Shown piece by piece: positions 33,325 to 42,428 of a stretch of 64,000 bases of DNA (positions are counted from its first letter, which is position 1; every line of letters starts with the position of its first letter). The notes beneath the pieces are model-generated. The model was not told the DNA's origin. It did not search any database and saw only the letters and a list, made by a program, of their open reading frames with translations. Location of the stretch: positions 124,001-188,000 of the forward strand of contig JAQWPT010000011.1 in assembly GCA_029245245.1 (NCBI GenBank). The letters run 5' to 3'. Source of the DNA: Phycisphaerales bacterium (GTDB lineage Bacteria; Planctomycetota; Phycisphaerae; Phycisphaerales; SM1A02). The position numbers and the translations under genes are program-made.

Positions 33325-34878
33325 ATGGCCGCGCCCACGCCCATTCCACTGCGTTCCCCGGAGACCACCGATGCCTCGGCTCTCGTGGCGGCGCGTCGGG
33401 AGAAACTGCGTCGCTGGCGTGAGGATCTTGGCATCCAGCCCTACGGACACCGGGTCGACGGACTGGTGAACCTCACCGCGGCCCGTGACACCTTCCAGCA
33501 GGAAGCCCATGACGCATGGACCGCGGCGCAGGACGCCGAGGAGTCGATCGACGATCCCCGCCCGGTGGCCAAGGTCGCCGGTCGATGCATTCAGCATCGC
33601 GCGATGGGCAAGCTGGTCTTCATGGTGCTTCGGGATCACACCGGCGACCTGCAGGTGAGCCTCTCCAAGCAGGACCTCGACCCGGCCGCATTCAAGTTGG
33701 CATCCAAGCTCGACTACGGGGACATCGTCGTGGCCGAAGGGCCCATGGGGATGACGCGCAAGGGCGAGATCTGCGTCTGGGCCACCGACTTCCAGGTGCA
33801 CGCCAAGTCACTTGCTCCTCCTCCGGAGAAGTACCACGGGTTGACCGACCAGGAGGCCAGGTACCGCCGCCGGTACGTGGACATGTACGCGAATCCCGAG
33901 ACGATGCAGGTCTTCTACGACCGTTCCCGCATCCTGTCCTGCATCCGCCGCCTGATGGAGGATCGCGGGTTCGTCGAGGTCGAGACGCCGATGATGCAGC
34001 CCATCGCCGGTGGCGCTGCGGCACGGCCCTTCATCACGCACCACAACGCGCTGGACATCGAACTGTACATGCGCATCGCCCCGGAACTGTTTCTCAAGCG
34101 ACTGCTCGTGGGCGGCATGCCCCGGGTCTTTGAACTCAACCGCAACTTCCGCAACGAGGGACTCAGCCGGCGTCACAACCCGGAGTTCACGATGCTCGAG
34201 GCCTACCAGGCCTATGGCGACTGCGATACCACGCTGGAACTGGGTGAAGTGATCTGCCGCACCGTCGCGGAAATGCTCGCCGACGGCGGCTCCATGGTCC
34301 GGCCCTGGGGTGAGATCGAAATCGACTGGTCCCAGCCCTTTCAGCGTCGAACCTACGAGGACCTGCTCCGCGAGGGGGCCGGCATCGAGATGCGGGATGA
34401 AGCGGCGGTTCGTGCCGCGGCCACTGCCGCCGGCATCGAGGATGCCGCGAAGAAGGACCACTGGCTGCTCGCCGAAGCACTCTTCGAATCACGCGGCGAA
34501 CCGATCCTGGATCCCACGGTTCCCACCTATGTCACGGGGTACCCGAGCGCGGTGTCCCCGCTGACTCGCCCCGATCCGGACGACCCCGTGATTTCGCATC
34601 GCGCGGAGTTGTTCGTCGCCGGCATGGAACTCGGAAACTTCTACACCGAACTCAACGACCCCGCGATCCAGCTCGACCGTTTCCAGGGTCAACTGGCAGG
34701 CGCAGACGACGAGGCCAGCGCATTCCGGGCGATGGATCAGGACTTCATCGATGCTCTCGAGGTTGGCATGCCACCGGCCGGTGGCCTCGGCATCGGCATT
34801 GATCGAGTGGTCATGTTGATGACCAACCAATCCAGCATCCGTGACGTGGTGCTCTTTCCCCTAATGAAACCGGAGTAG
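33325..34878 (+). CDS. lysS: Lysyl-tRNA synthetase, class II
   Basis: 517 residues. The OB-fold anticodon domain lies at about 80-175. Class II motifs follow: RYVDM and EVETPMMQPIAGGAAARPF (motif 1), RNFRNEGLSRRHNPEFTMLE (motif 2) and GGLGIGIDRVVMLM (motif 3). It attaches lysine to tRNA-Lys in the cytoplasm. The N-terminus is ~20 residues longer than E. coli LysS. Its stop is two bases before the transglutaminase-like gene, so a polycistronic message through to the nnrD and OB/HD genes is likely. Confidence 0.97.
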   Translation: MAAPTPIPLRSPETTDASALVAARREKLRRWREDLGIQPYGHRVDGLVNLTAARDTFQQEAHDAWTAAQDAEESIDDPRPVAKVAGRCIQHRAMGKLVFMVLRDHTGDLQVSLSKQDLDPAAFKLASKLDYGDIVVAEGPMGMTRKGEICVWATDFQVHAKSLAPPPEKYHGLTDQEARYRRRYVDMYANPETMQVFYDRSRILSCIRRLMEDRGFVEVETPMMQPIAGGAAARPFITHHNALDIELYMRIAPELFLKRLLVGGMPRVFELNRNFRNEGLSRRHNPEFTMLEAYQAYGDCDTTLELGEVICRTVAEMLADGGSMVRPWGEIEIDWSQPFQRRTYEDLLREGAGIEMRDEAAVRAAATAAGIEDAAKKDHWLLAEALFESRGEPILDPTVPTYVTGYPSAVSPLTRPDPDDPVISHRAELFVAGMELGNFYTELNDPAIQLDRFQGQLAGADDEASAFRAMDQDFIDALEVGMPPAGGLGIGIDRVVMLMTNQSSIRDVVLFPLMKPE

Positions 34879-34880
34879 AC

Positions 34881-36356
34881 ATGTTCGTTTCACGCAGATC
34901 GTGCGCCATCTCGATGGCGGCAACGTTGTTCATGGCACTGGGCGCTTCGGGTGACTCGGATCTCTGGTACGAGATGAAACTTGCGGGCTCGCCGGCGGGA
35001 TGGTCACACATGATCGATCACGTCGAGGGTGACCAAAGAAAGGTGATGAACGAGACGGCGTTCCGGCTCCGCCGGGCCGGGGTGGAGGTCGCGATGACCA
35101 TCCAGATCGAGTGGGTCGAGTCCGTCGATGGCACACCTGTTTCCATGACCAGCCGGCAGGACATGGGTGTTCAGCAGATGACGACGATCTGGACGTTCGA
35201 AGGCGATTCGATCAAGATCGCCACGGAACAGGATGGTCGGCGGAATGAAACCACCGTTGCGGCGCCCACCGTTCCCTGGCTGACTCCCGGTGCGCTCCAG
35301 GAAGTCTTCAAGCGCGATGCCAAGGCGGGGAAGAAGGAGATCAACCTCTCGACCCTGGCCCCGGACTTCGGTCCTGAACCCGTCGCCATGACCTACACGT
35401 ACACGGGGACGGATCGCATCACGATCGACGGCAAGGAACAGGAGGTCACGGTGTGGTCGATGACCATGGAGAAACTGCCGTTCCCTTCCGTCATGAAGTA
35501 CTCGTCGGACTGGACCCTGCTTGCCAATGAAATGAAGGCGCCGTTCGGGCAGATCGACATGATTCTGTCTTCACGCAGCGAGGCCATGAACTCGGTGGAG
35601 GGCGAGGGGCCGGAACTCATGCTGAACCTCATGATCCGACCCGACAAGCCGATTCCCGACTGGCTCAGTGCGAAGAAGGGGCGGTTCCGACTCCATGCCA
35701 AGGATGGTGCGATGCCGAAACTTCCTTCGGCTGGGTACCAGCGGATCGAACCGACGGCCAAGGCCGGCACGGTGGTGCAGGTCATGGATCTCGATGCACC
35801 GTCGGTTGCCTCCAAGGAGGAACTGGAGAACCCGCAGTACACGGGGTCCTCGGGCATGGTGGACACGCGCGATGCGACGATCCGCGAACTCGTCGCCCAG
35901 GCCCTCCATGATGCCGGATCGGACAAGGCCGAGCGTGCCGAGGCGATGCGGGCGTTCGTGCACCGATGGATTTCGATCAAGAACTACCGGACCGCGTTCG
36001 CTTCGGCGTCTGAGACCGCTCGCAACCGGACCGGGGACTGCTCCGAGCACGGTGTGCTGCTGGCAGCGATGCTGCGCATCGACGGCATTCCCTCCCGACT
36101 GGCCACCGGGCTCGTCTACTTCCAACCGGAAGGAGACAAGGGCGAGGGTGTCTACGGCTGGCACATGTGGACGCAGGCGATCATCGATGACCACTGGATC
36201 GATCTCGATGCCACGCTGCCGGTGCCTTTCACCATCGGCCACGTCCTGGCCGACACCTCGAGCCTCTCCGACGAGACGGGCATCGGTGACCAGTACAACC
36301 TCCTGGCCCTCCTGGGCAACATGGAGATCGATGTGATCGAGGTCGACGCGAAGTGA
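34881..36356 (+). CDS. Secreted transglutaminase-like (papain-fold) protein
   Basis: 491 residues with a signal peptide (SRRSCAISMAATLFMALGAS). The C-terminal ~130 residues form a transglutaminase-like domain with catalytic Cys in NRTGDCSEHGVLLAAMLR, His in YGWHMWTQA and Asp in HWIDLDAT. The N-terminal ~330 residues are beta-rich without a named domain. Bacterial members of this family are mostly proteases or peptide-modifying enzymes rather than true cross-linkers. CGGAG just before the start serves as the ribosome-binding site. It is coupled to lysS upstream and nnrD downstream (GTGA overlap). Confidence 0.88.
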   Translation: MFVSRRSCAISMAATLFMALGASGDSDLWYEMKLAGSPAGWSHMIDHVEGDQRKVMNETAFRLRRAGVEVAMTIQIEWVESVDGTPVSMTSRQDMGVQQMTTIWTFEGDSIKIATEQDGRRNETTVAAPTVPWLTPGALQEVFKRDAKAGKKEINLSTLAPDFGPEPVAMTYTYTGTDRITIDGKEQEVTVWSMTMEKLPFPSVMKYSSDWTLLANEMKAPFGQIDMILSSRSEAMNSVEGEGPELMLNLMIRPDKPIPDWLSAKKGRFRLHAKDGAMPKLPSAGYQRIEPTAKAGTVVQVMDLDAPSVASKEELENPQYTGSSGMVDTRDATIRELVAQALHDAGSDKAERAEAMRAFVHRWISIKNYRTAFASASETARNRTGDCSEHGVLLAAMLRIDGIPSRLATGLVYFQPEGDKGEGVYGWHMWTQAIIDDHWIDLDATLPVPFTIGHVLADTSSLSDETGIGDQYNLLALLGNMEIDVIEVDAK

Positions 36357-37297
36357 CCGATGTCCTGGCTCCCATGTCGCTTCCGCCTCGACCGGCGGAT
36401 GGTCACAAGGGGACTTTCGGAACCGTCCTGATCATCGGTGGTCAGTGCGGTACGAGATCCATGATGGTCGGTTCACCCGCGCTCGCCGCGCTGGGTGCCC
36501 TGCGCAGCGGTGCCGGTCGCGTGATCCTGGCCATGCCTCGGCCGATCATGGGCCAGGGCCTCGTGCTCGTCCCCTCGGCGACAGGCTGCCCCCTGGCGGT
36601 CGATGCCGAGGGTGAGATCGACATGCACTCGGCGTGTGCTTCGCTCGATGCGGTCGAGGCCGACGTGCAGGCCGTCGCGGTCGGGCCCGGTCTTGGTCAC
36701 GGTGCCGCCGCCCAGGCGATCGTGTCGCACCTGCTGTCACGCCAGGGACCACCACTGGTCATCGATGCCGACGGGCTCAATGCAATTGCCGATGCGCCGG
36801 GCATGCTCGAGCACCGTCGACGCTCGTGCATTCTCACCCCGCACCCCGGGGAATACGGTCGCCTGGCCGAAGCGCTGGACCTGCCGGCCGCCGGCGAGGA
36901 TCAGTCCTCCCGGGTCGCGGCGGCCGCGGCGCTGGCGGACCGGATCCAGGGCGTCGTCGCCCTGAAGGGACCGGGCACGGTGGTCAGTGACGGCACTCGG
37001 CATTGGACCTGCAGTGCGGGCACCGTGGTGCTTGCGATACCTGGCAGCGGGGACGTGCTCACGGGCATGGTGGCATCGCTGCTTGGCCAGTGCTCCAGTG
37101 CGGATGCCGCCTCGGTGGTCGCCCTGGCCACCTGGCTGCACGGGTGCGCGGGGCAGCAGTGGGAACAGGACCAGGGCAGCACCGGAATGCTGGCGTTTGA
37201 ACTGGCCGAGGAACTGCCGGTGCTGGTGCAGGCGTACCGTGACGGGGCCATCAGGCCCGGCGGGACCGATTCGCCCCCGGCCGGTGGTACGCTGTAG
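36353..37297 (+). CDS. nnrD: ADP/ATP-dependent NAD(P)H-hydrate dehydratase
   Basis: 314 residues, starting at a GTG that overlaps the previous stop. It matches the YjeF C-terminal/ribokinase-like fold: HKGTFGTVLIIGG, GSPALAALGALRSGAGRV, TPHPGEYGRLA and IPGSGDVLTGMVASL. The enzyme repairs damaged NADH and NADPH hydrates. The usual partner, the NnrE epimerase domain, is not fused to it here and is not next to it, so it must be encoded elsewhere. The C-terminal ~20 residues are a Pro/Gly-rich tail. Confidence 0.93.
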   Translation: MTDVLAPMSLPPRPADGHKGTFGTVLIIGGQCGTRSMMVGSPALAALGALRSGAGRVILAMPRPIMGQGLVLVPSATGCPLAVDAEGEIDMHSACASLDAVEADVQAVAVGPGLGHGAAAQAIVSHLLSRQGPPLVIDADGLNAIADAPGMLEHRRRSCILTPHPGEYGRLAEALDLPAAGEDQSSRVAAAAALADRIQGVVALKGPGTVVSDGTRHWTCSAGTVVLAIPGSGDVLTGMVASLLGQCSSADAASVVALATWLHGCAGQQWEQDQGSTGMLAFELAEELPVLVQAYRDGAIRPGGTDSPPAGGTL

Positions 37298-37315
37298 GAA
37301 AGGAAGGACTTGGAC

Positions 37316-38341
37316 ATGACCATGGTGCACACGGAACTGGGAACGCTGGCGGGGTCGCAATGGGTTTCCGGTGTCTACTGCCTGGGCAATCCCCAGGTTG
37401 CGACGACCCGGCAGGGCAAGCCGTACCTCAAGTGCCTGCTGCGGGATGCAACGGGCGAAGCCCCCGGTCGTCAATGGTCGTTCGACGAACATCGGCTCAA
37501 GGACATCGCCGCCACCGGCTTCGTGCAGGTCGAGGGCAGCGCCGAAACATTCAAGGATCAGATCCAGATCCGCATCGATTCCATCGAGGCCTGCGAGGTG
37601 ACCGAGGACCAGATGCAGGATCTCCTGCCGTCGACATCCCAGGACGTGGACGTGATGTTCAATCACGTCGCGGAACTGCTGCGATCGATGGAGCATCCTG
37701 CGATGCGGGCTCTCGCCGAGGCGTACCTCGGGGACAAGGAGCTCGTGCGACGATTCCGCATGGCGCCCGCGGCCATGGCGATGCACCACGCCTGGATCGG
37801 GGGACTCCTGGAGCACACCCACCAGTTGATGAGCATCGCCGACGCGGTGCTGCCGCTGTACCGCGGCGAGTTGAACCGGGACTTCATCCTCATGGGCCTG
37901 TTCATCCATGACCTTGGCAAGACGATCGAGCTGACCTGGGAGAAGGGCTTCGACTACACCGCCGAGGGCAACCTCGTCGGCCACATCGCTCGCGGCGCCA
38001 TCTGGCTCCAGCAGAAGGCGGAACAGCTCGATCCACCGCTGCCCGGCGAAGCATTGCGGGTCCTGCAGAACATCGTGCTCAGTCACCACGGCGAGGCCGA
38101 GTACGGGGCGCTCAGGCCGCCCTCGACCCCCGAGGCCGTCTTCATCGCCATGCTCGACAACCTCGACGCCAAGACCCAGATGGCCCTGTCCTCCGTGCAG
38201 TCGGGGACGGCGATGGTCGGAGACTTCACCGACCGGATCTGGGGGCTCTGGCAGACGAGGATGTACCGACCCCAGCCGCTCGACGAGGGTGCACCGGACG
38301 AGGAGTCCGCGATGGACGCCAGCGGCGAACTGTTCAAGTAG
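37316..38341 (+). CDS. OB-fold/HD-domain 3'-5' exoribonuclease-like protein (YhaM family)
   Basis: 341 residues. An OB-type nucleic-acid-binding domain occupies about 15-100 (KPYLKCLLRDATGEAPGRQW) and an HD hydrolase domain about 150-310 with HHAWIGGLLEHTHQL, FIHDLGKTIEL and VLSHHGEAEYGA. YhaM-type enzymes degrade RNA or DNA from the 3' end with metal ions. GGAAGGA seven bases before 37316 sets the start; an in-frame TTG at 37310 is unlikely. It is probably the last gene of the lysS-led operon. Confidence 0.9.
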   Translation: MTMVHTELGTLAGSQWVSGVYCLGNPQVATTRQGKPYLKCLLRDATGEAPGRQWSFDEHRLKDIAATGFVQVEGSAETFKDQIQIRIDSIEACEVTEDQMQDLLPSTSQDVDVMFNHVAELLRSMEHPAMRALAEAYLGDKELVRRFRMAPAAMAMHHAWIGGLLEHTHQLMSIADAVLPLYRGELNRDFILMGLFIHDLGKTIELTWEKGFDYTAEGNLVGHIARGAIWLQQKAEQLDPPLPGEALRVLQNIVLSHHGEAEYGALRPPSTPEAVFIAMLDNLDAKTQMALSSVQSGTAMVGDFTDRIWGLWQTRMYRPQPLDEGAPDEESAMDASGELFK

Positions 38342-38367
38342 GACTGGATCCAGCCCCGAAGCCTTTC

Positions 38368-38373
38368 TAAACT
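38368..38373 (+). promoter_or_regulatory. Possible -10 element (TAAACT) before the GT2 gene
   Basis: TAAACT lies 33 bases before the GTG at 38407; AAAGGA in between serves as the ribosome-binding site. No convincing -35 box. Confidence 0.35.
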
Positions 38374-38406
38374 GGCTGGTCTTCCGCCAGGGGAAAGGAC
38401 CCGCAC

Positions 38407-39177
38407 GTGCCCAGCACACCAAAGATTCTCATCGGCATCCCGGTCTACAACGAGGCCGCATCCGTGCCGGACGTGCTCGAAGCGGTCCGGGCCCATGGAC
38501 ACGACATCCTTGTGGTCGATGACGGCTCCACCGACGAGACCCCGATGCTGCTCGCCCGGCAGCGTGTGGAGGTGGCACGGCACGCGGACAATCGCGGCTA
38601 CGGTCGATCGATGCAGGACATGATCCGCTGGGCCTGCTGCGGATCCTATGACTGGTTGATCACCATGGACTGCGATCGCCAGCACGAGCCCGAGTCGATC
38701 CCGGACTTCGTGGAGGCGATCCGCCGCGACGATGCGGATGTCATCTCGGGCAGTCGGTACCTGCACGTGCACCCCGAGAACGATGCGCCCCCCGCGGACC
38801 GCCAGTCGACGAATCGCGAACTGACGCTTGAACTCAATGCCCGCCTCGAACTGGACATCACGGATGCATTCTGCGGGTTCAAGGCCTACCGCGTGCGGGC
38901 CTGCGCACCACTGGAACTCGATGCGGACGGGTACGACTTCCCGATGCAGTTCTGGGTCCATGCCGTGGCCGCAGGGCTTCGCATCAGGGAACTTCCGGTT
39001 CGCCTGATCTACAACGACCCGAACCGGACCTTCGGCGGTCCGTTGGACGATGTCGTCGTGCGGCGGCGGCATTACGAGACGACCTTGCACCAGGCGCTGC
39101 TGGATTGTGCTGAACACCTACCTGCGGCGGCGTGCGTCGGGCTCGACCCGGATGCCGTCGGCCTGGCCAGCGAGTGA
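38407..39177 (+). CDS. Glycosyltransferase family 2 (dolichyl-phosphate mannosyltransferase-like)
   Basis: 256 residues from a GTG start, a single GT-A domain without membrane segments. Visible motifs are IGIPVYNEAASVPDVL, LVVDDGSTDETP, MDCDRQHEPES (the metal-binding DxD region) and SGSRYLHV. The order matches DPM1-type GT2 enzymes that use a lipid-phosphate acceptor. Sugar and acceptor are unknown. The stop overlaps the next gene (TGATG), so the two are coupled. Confidence 0.9.
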   Translation: MPSTPKILIGIPVYNEAASVPDVLEAVRAHGHDILVVDDGSTDETPMLLARQRVEVARHADNRGYGRSMQDMIRWACCGSYDWLITMDCDRQHEPESIPDFVEAIRRDDADVISGSRYLHVHPENDAPPADRQSTNRELTLELNARLELDITDAFCGFKAYRVRACAPLELDADGYDFPMQFWVHAVAAGLRIRELPVRLIYNDPNRTFGGPLDDVVVRRRHYETTLHQALLDCAEHLPAAACVGLDPDAVGLASE

Positions 39178-40511
39178 TGTCGGGGCCGGAGATCCAAGTC
39201 CAATGGGATCCGGTCGCCCCGACGGCACCCTGGAGCGTGCCGCTGTTCACGGATCCGAAGGCCTGCATCGGTGCTGCATCGCTTGATGACGTACGCCGTA
39301 CCACGAAGTCGGAGTTGGGGCTCGACCCGGATCGACCGGTGGTGGTGGTGGGGCACCAGCCTGTGCTGTGGCATCCGGGCATTCTCGCCAAGTTCATCGC
39401 GGGAGACGTGCTGGCCCAACGACACGGTGCGCAACTCGTGCACCTGGTGATCGATGCTCATCGGGGCCCGTTCGGCTCCGTCGACTGGCCCGAGGGGAGT
39501 GATCCCGAGTCGTTCCACGAAGCGCAGTGGCGATGCATGGAGTTCGATCCCGACGTGCCGATGTGCCGGCAGCCGGCACGTCCTCCGGCGGAGGCGCCGG
39601 ACGGACATGCTCAGGCGGAGGTGCTCAAAGGTCTGCAGGAGTGCCACGATGCCCTGGCCGCGGCGAAGGATCAGGCCAGTGCTGCCGACCAGTTCGCGTT
39701 CGCATTGGATCGGCTCATGGATCCGTGGGTCGGACCCCGGACCACGGTGACGGCATCACGCCTGATGGAGACCACCATCGGCCACCGTCTGCTCAATGAG
39801 ATGAAACACGACGCCAACCAGTGTGCAGCGGCCTGCAACATGGCCATCGGCCGAGACCCCACGCTGGGCATCCATCGCCTTGGTGACCACGGTCACGGAC
39901 TCGAACTGCCCGTGTGGATTGAACGCGCCGGAAGCCTGGAGACTGCGGTGGTGGCGGACCTCGATGCCAAGGGGGCGACGTTCCACCCCAAGGCACTGAT
40001 GGTGACGGCACTGGCTCGACTCGGGCTTGGTGATCTCTTCATTCACGGGCTCGGGGGATGGCGGTACGACCAGGCCATGGAAGACTGGATCAAGGAATGG
40101 CTCGGTCTTGTCCCGCCGCCGCGGGCCCTGGTGACGGCCACCATGCAACTTCCACTGCTGGATCCGGAGTGGATCAGATCCACGCAGGCTGAACTGGTGC
40201 AGCGGGTACGGCGACGCCGGCACGACCCGGAGGCCACGTCGCATCAGCACGGCCCGGGCCCCACCAAGTCGCGTTCCCTGGCCGAGATCGAGCAACTGCC
40301 TCGTGGCTCAAGCCAACGGCGTGATGCATTCCAGCGGATGCATGGGTGGATCGACCGGCAGGAGACGGCTGACGACGGTGGTCATCAACGGTGTGCTGCA
40401 CGTCTTGATGAACTTGCGGCATTGCAGTCCCGTCGCACATGGGCATTCCCGATGCATCCGGCACCGGAACTCGAGGCGCTGCGTGAAGGTGTCATGGCCG
40501 CGACGACCTGA
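39177..40511 (+). CDS. Protein of unknown function, faint BshC-like features
   Basis: 444 residues, no signal peptide or membrane segment. Near the N-terminus VVVVGHQPVLWHPGILAKF recalls the substrate-site region of BshC, the cysteine-adding enzyme of bacillithiol synthesis, and in the middle DLFIHGLGGWRYDQ is a strongly patterned motif. The C-terminal 100 residues are basic and charged (VRRRRHDPEATSHQ). The BshC link is weak and rests on eye alignment only. It is translationally coupled to the GT2 gene and converges with the next gene with three bases between stops. Confidence 0.8.
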   Translation: MSGPEIQVQWDPVAPTAPWSVPLFTDPKACIGAASLDDVRRTTKSELGLDPDRPVVVVGHQPVLWHPGILAKFIAGDVLAQRHGAQLVHLVIDAHRGPFGSVDWPEGSDPESFHEAQWRCMEFDPDVPMCRQPARPPAEAPDGHAQAEVLKGLQECHDALAAAKDQASAADQFAFALDRLMDPWVGPRTTVTASRLMETTIGHRLLNEMKHDANQCAAACNMAIGRDPTLGIHRLGDHGHGLELPVWIERAGSLETAVVADLDAKGATFHPKALMVTALARLGLGDLFIHGLGGWRYDQAMEDWIKEWLGLVPPPRALVTATMQLPLLDPEWIRSTQAELVQRVRRRRHDPEATSHQHGPGPTKSRSLAEIEQLPRGSSQRRDAFQRMHGWIDRQETADDGGHQRCAARLDELAALQSRRTWAFPMHPAPELEALREGVMAATT

Positions 40512-40514
40512 GGG

Positions 40515-41897
40515 TCATTCGGTCTTCAATCCAGCCTGATCCCATCGTCGCTGGATCTCCGCAACGGTCGAGGGTTCGATGGTGTTGCCGCCGGGTTGTG
40601 CCAGCCGAAGCAGGTTTGCGCTGCGGTCGTAGAGCACCCGGGTGGGGAAGCCCTGCTCGCCGACGCGTGATTCCAGGACCCAACGATCCGACATGTCCGT
40701 GTCACGTGACCACTGGTCCATCCGCAGGGTCAGGGATGGAACGGTCGATGTGTGGTCGTAGACCACGAACGCCATCTGTTGTTGCTCGTGGGGGATCAAT
40801 CGACTGACCAGGCTCGACAACGGACGTGGCAACCAGCCATCGGGAAGGGTCCACTGGTATGGCTCGCGCAGGCCGATTTCATCATCCTGCTTGATGACGT
40901 GCAACGTGGGTCGAGGACTGCTCAATGATGGTTCAGTACGGAAACCAACCTCGGTTTCCGTGGCTCGGGCTTCGCCCTGGCGGCGGGTGGCGGTGATGGT
41001 CCAGGCTTCCCGTTGGAGATCCCATGAGAGCCATTGCAGGCTCAGCAGATCGACGTAGACCTGGCGATCGGCATCCGCCACGATCCGGCTGTGCTCAATG
41101 ACCAGCAGTCCCTCTTCCTGCTCTTCCTTTGAATACCGCTCGGGATTTCGGTGCCGTTTCACCATTCCGCGGGGAGCCTCGGCCACTTCGATCAGCGAAT
41201 ACCCGATTTCGGTATCCGTGGCCGCCAGACCAGGCCGGTATATCCTTCGCAACTCCTTGAAACCAACGAGTTTACGGAGATCCTCTTCGGTTATTCCCTT
41301 GATGACCTCCTGGCCACGCTTGAGCATCGCATTCCGGTCAAGGGCCAGCAGTGTGGGGTCCTGAACCTCGATGGACTGGAAGATGGGACGCATCTCCGCC
41401 TGGGTCGCTTTCCAGTCGGTGGGGAGGGTGATGACGGTAATGACCAGATAGTCGTTTCGAGCCGTGGGCAGCACCAGCCAGCCAAAGACCACGCTGCTGC
41501 CATTGGGCTGGGATTCGTTGATCCAGGTCGTGGATCCTTCTTTGCCATGGACCTGTATTCGCTGCCGATCCAGGATCTCGAAGCCCTGGTCATCTGCTCG
41601 GCCATTTCCGATGAGCTCCAACAGCAGCTCATTGGGGGTCGGTGAAGCACTGATAATTCGCTCGATTCGCATGCTCCAGCGGGGCTGGTTTCCACCCTCC
41701 CTGAGGAGCACAAATGCGGGCTGGCCGGGCTGGGAGGCCCCGGTCTGCTGGGTCCCATCCGGGACATCCAAGGAGAGGCCAAGGCTGCTGGAATGAATGG
41801 TTTCAGCGCCAATTGCGGTTTCAAGGCAGCTGAGGGCTGATAGCAGGGTCACGAGGAACCATTGATTCATGTGATTCATGGGCAGGGCCAGTGGCAT
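40515..41897 (-). CDS. Secreted or exported protein of unknown function (460 aa)
   Basis: A signal peptide is clear (MNQWFLVTLLSALSCLETAIGA). The rest is a soluble beta-rich protein with no recognised domain; it looks like two related halves that each compute on short hydrophobic strands (VVFGWLVLPTARNDYLVITV; LQWLSWDLQREAWTITATR). The start at 41897 is preferred because TACAGT lies exactly seven bases upstream, the spacing seen at other leaderless starts; ATGs at 41879 and 41924 are alternatives and none has a ribosome-binding site. Confidence 0.8.
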   Translation of the reverse strand: MPLALPMNHMNQWFLVTLLSALSCLETAIGAETIHSSSLGLSLDVPDGTQQTGASQPGQPAFVLLREGGNQPRWSMRIERIISASPTPNELLLELIGNGRADDQGFEILDRQRIQVHGKEGSTTWINESQPNGSSVVFGWLVLPTARNDYLVITVITLPTDWKATQAEMRPIFQSIEVQDPTLLALDRNAMLKRGQEVIKGITEEDLRKLVGFKELRRIYRPGLAATDTEIGYSLIEVAEAPRGMVKRHRNPERYSKEEQEEGLLVIEHSRIVADADRQVYVDLLSLQWLSWDLQREAWTITATRRQGEARATETEVGFRTEPSLSSPRPTLHVIKQDDEIGLREPYQWTLPDGWLPRPLSSLVSRLIPHEQQQMAFVVYDHTSTVPSLTLRMDQWSRDTDMSDRWVLESRVGEQGFPTRVLYDRSANLLRLAQPGGNTIEPSTVAEIQRRWDQAGLKTE

Positions 41898-41904
41898 GAG
41901 AGGG

Positions 41905-41910
41905 ACTGTA
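41905..41910 (-). promoter_or_regulatory. Putative -10 element (TACAGT), leaderless arrangement
   Basis: On the minus strand TACAGT lies seven bases before the ATG at 41897. It is divergent from the S10 operon promoter. Confidence 0.4.
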
Positions 41911-41979
41911 GCTTGGGACGCCATTGAAAGGGGGAGGTGGAAAACCCGATTTTCAGCCACGCTGGCAAGGGTGAGTCCC

Positions 41980-42007
41980 TTGACAGTGCCACAGGGGTAT
42001 CTATCAT
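41980..42007 (+). promoter_or_regulatory. Sigma-70 promoter of the S10 ribosomal operon
   Basis: A perfect -35 box TTGACA (41980-41985), a 16-base spacer and TATCAT (42002-42007) form the best sigma-70 promoter in the window. Transcription would start near 42014, giving a leader of about 110 bases before rpsJ. Confidence 0.75.
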
Positions 42008-42015
42008 CACCGTTT

Positions 42016-42083
42016 CGCGCCCATTTCGCATGGGTGCGTGTGTTTGTGACTTGTGGATTTGCCGCCTACGGAAACACGGCGGC
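42016..42083 (+). promoter_or_regulatory. Two-hairpin leader of the S10 operon mRNA
   Basis: Hairpin 1 pairs 42016-42024 with 42030-42038 (nine pairs, one G-U, five-base loop). Hairpin 2 pairs GCCGCC (42061-42066) with GGCGGC (42078-42083) around an 11-base loop. Neither is followed by a T-run. In many bacteria S10-operon leaders bind L4 or another r-protein for autoregulation; these hairpins are candidates, without sequence proof. Confidence 0.45.
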
Positions 42084-42124
42084 GATCTGTACGTGGATAA
42101 GAACGGCAGAGAAGAGAGTCGGTA

Positions 42125-42424
42125 ATGAAGATTCGAATCCGAATGGAAGCCTACGACCACCAGGCACTCGATGCTTCGGCGCGAGAGATCGTCGATCACG
42201 CCAAGCGCACCGGTGCGAAGGTTGCTGGTCCGATTCCGCTTCCGACTCGACGCGAGATCTACACGGTCAACCGATCGACGTTCATCGACAAGAAGTCACG
42301 AGAGCAGTTCGAGATCCGTACCCACAAACGCATCATCGATATTTCCGAACCCAGTCCGCGTACCATCGAAGCCCTCAACCGGCTCGTCGTTCCCGCGGGC
42401 GTCTTTGTGAAGATCAAGGCCTGA
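42125..42424 (+). CDS. rpsJ: 30S ribosomal protein S10
   Basis: 99 residues. The conserved core [24 protein letters not shown] and [11 protein letters not shown] with the C-terminal [11 protein letters not shown] identify S10. It binds the 30S head and, as NusE, can take part in antitermination. It is the first gene of the S10 cluster and is preceded by a strong promoter and a structured leader. Confidence 0.98.
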   Translation: MKIRIRMEAYDHQALDASAREIVDHAKRTGAKVAGPIPLPTRREIYTVNRSTFIDKKSREQFEIRTHKRIIDISEPSPRTIEALNRLVVPAGVFVKIKA

Positions 42425-42428
42425 TGCG

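Noticed and set aside
36737-38422. Long open frame on the minus strand (about 560 codons) opposite nnrD and the OB/HD gene
   Set aside because: Its product has no recognisable motif and low-complexity composition, while both plus-strand genes have clear family signatures. Long antisense frames are common at this GC content.
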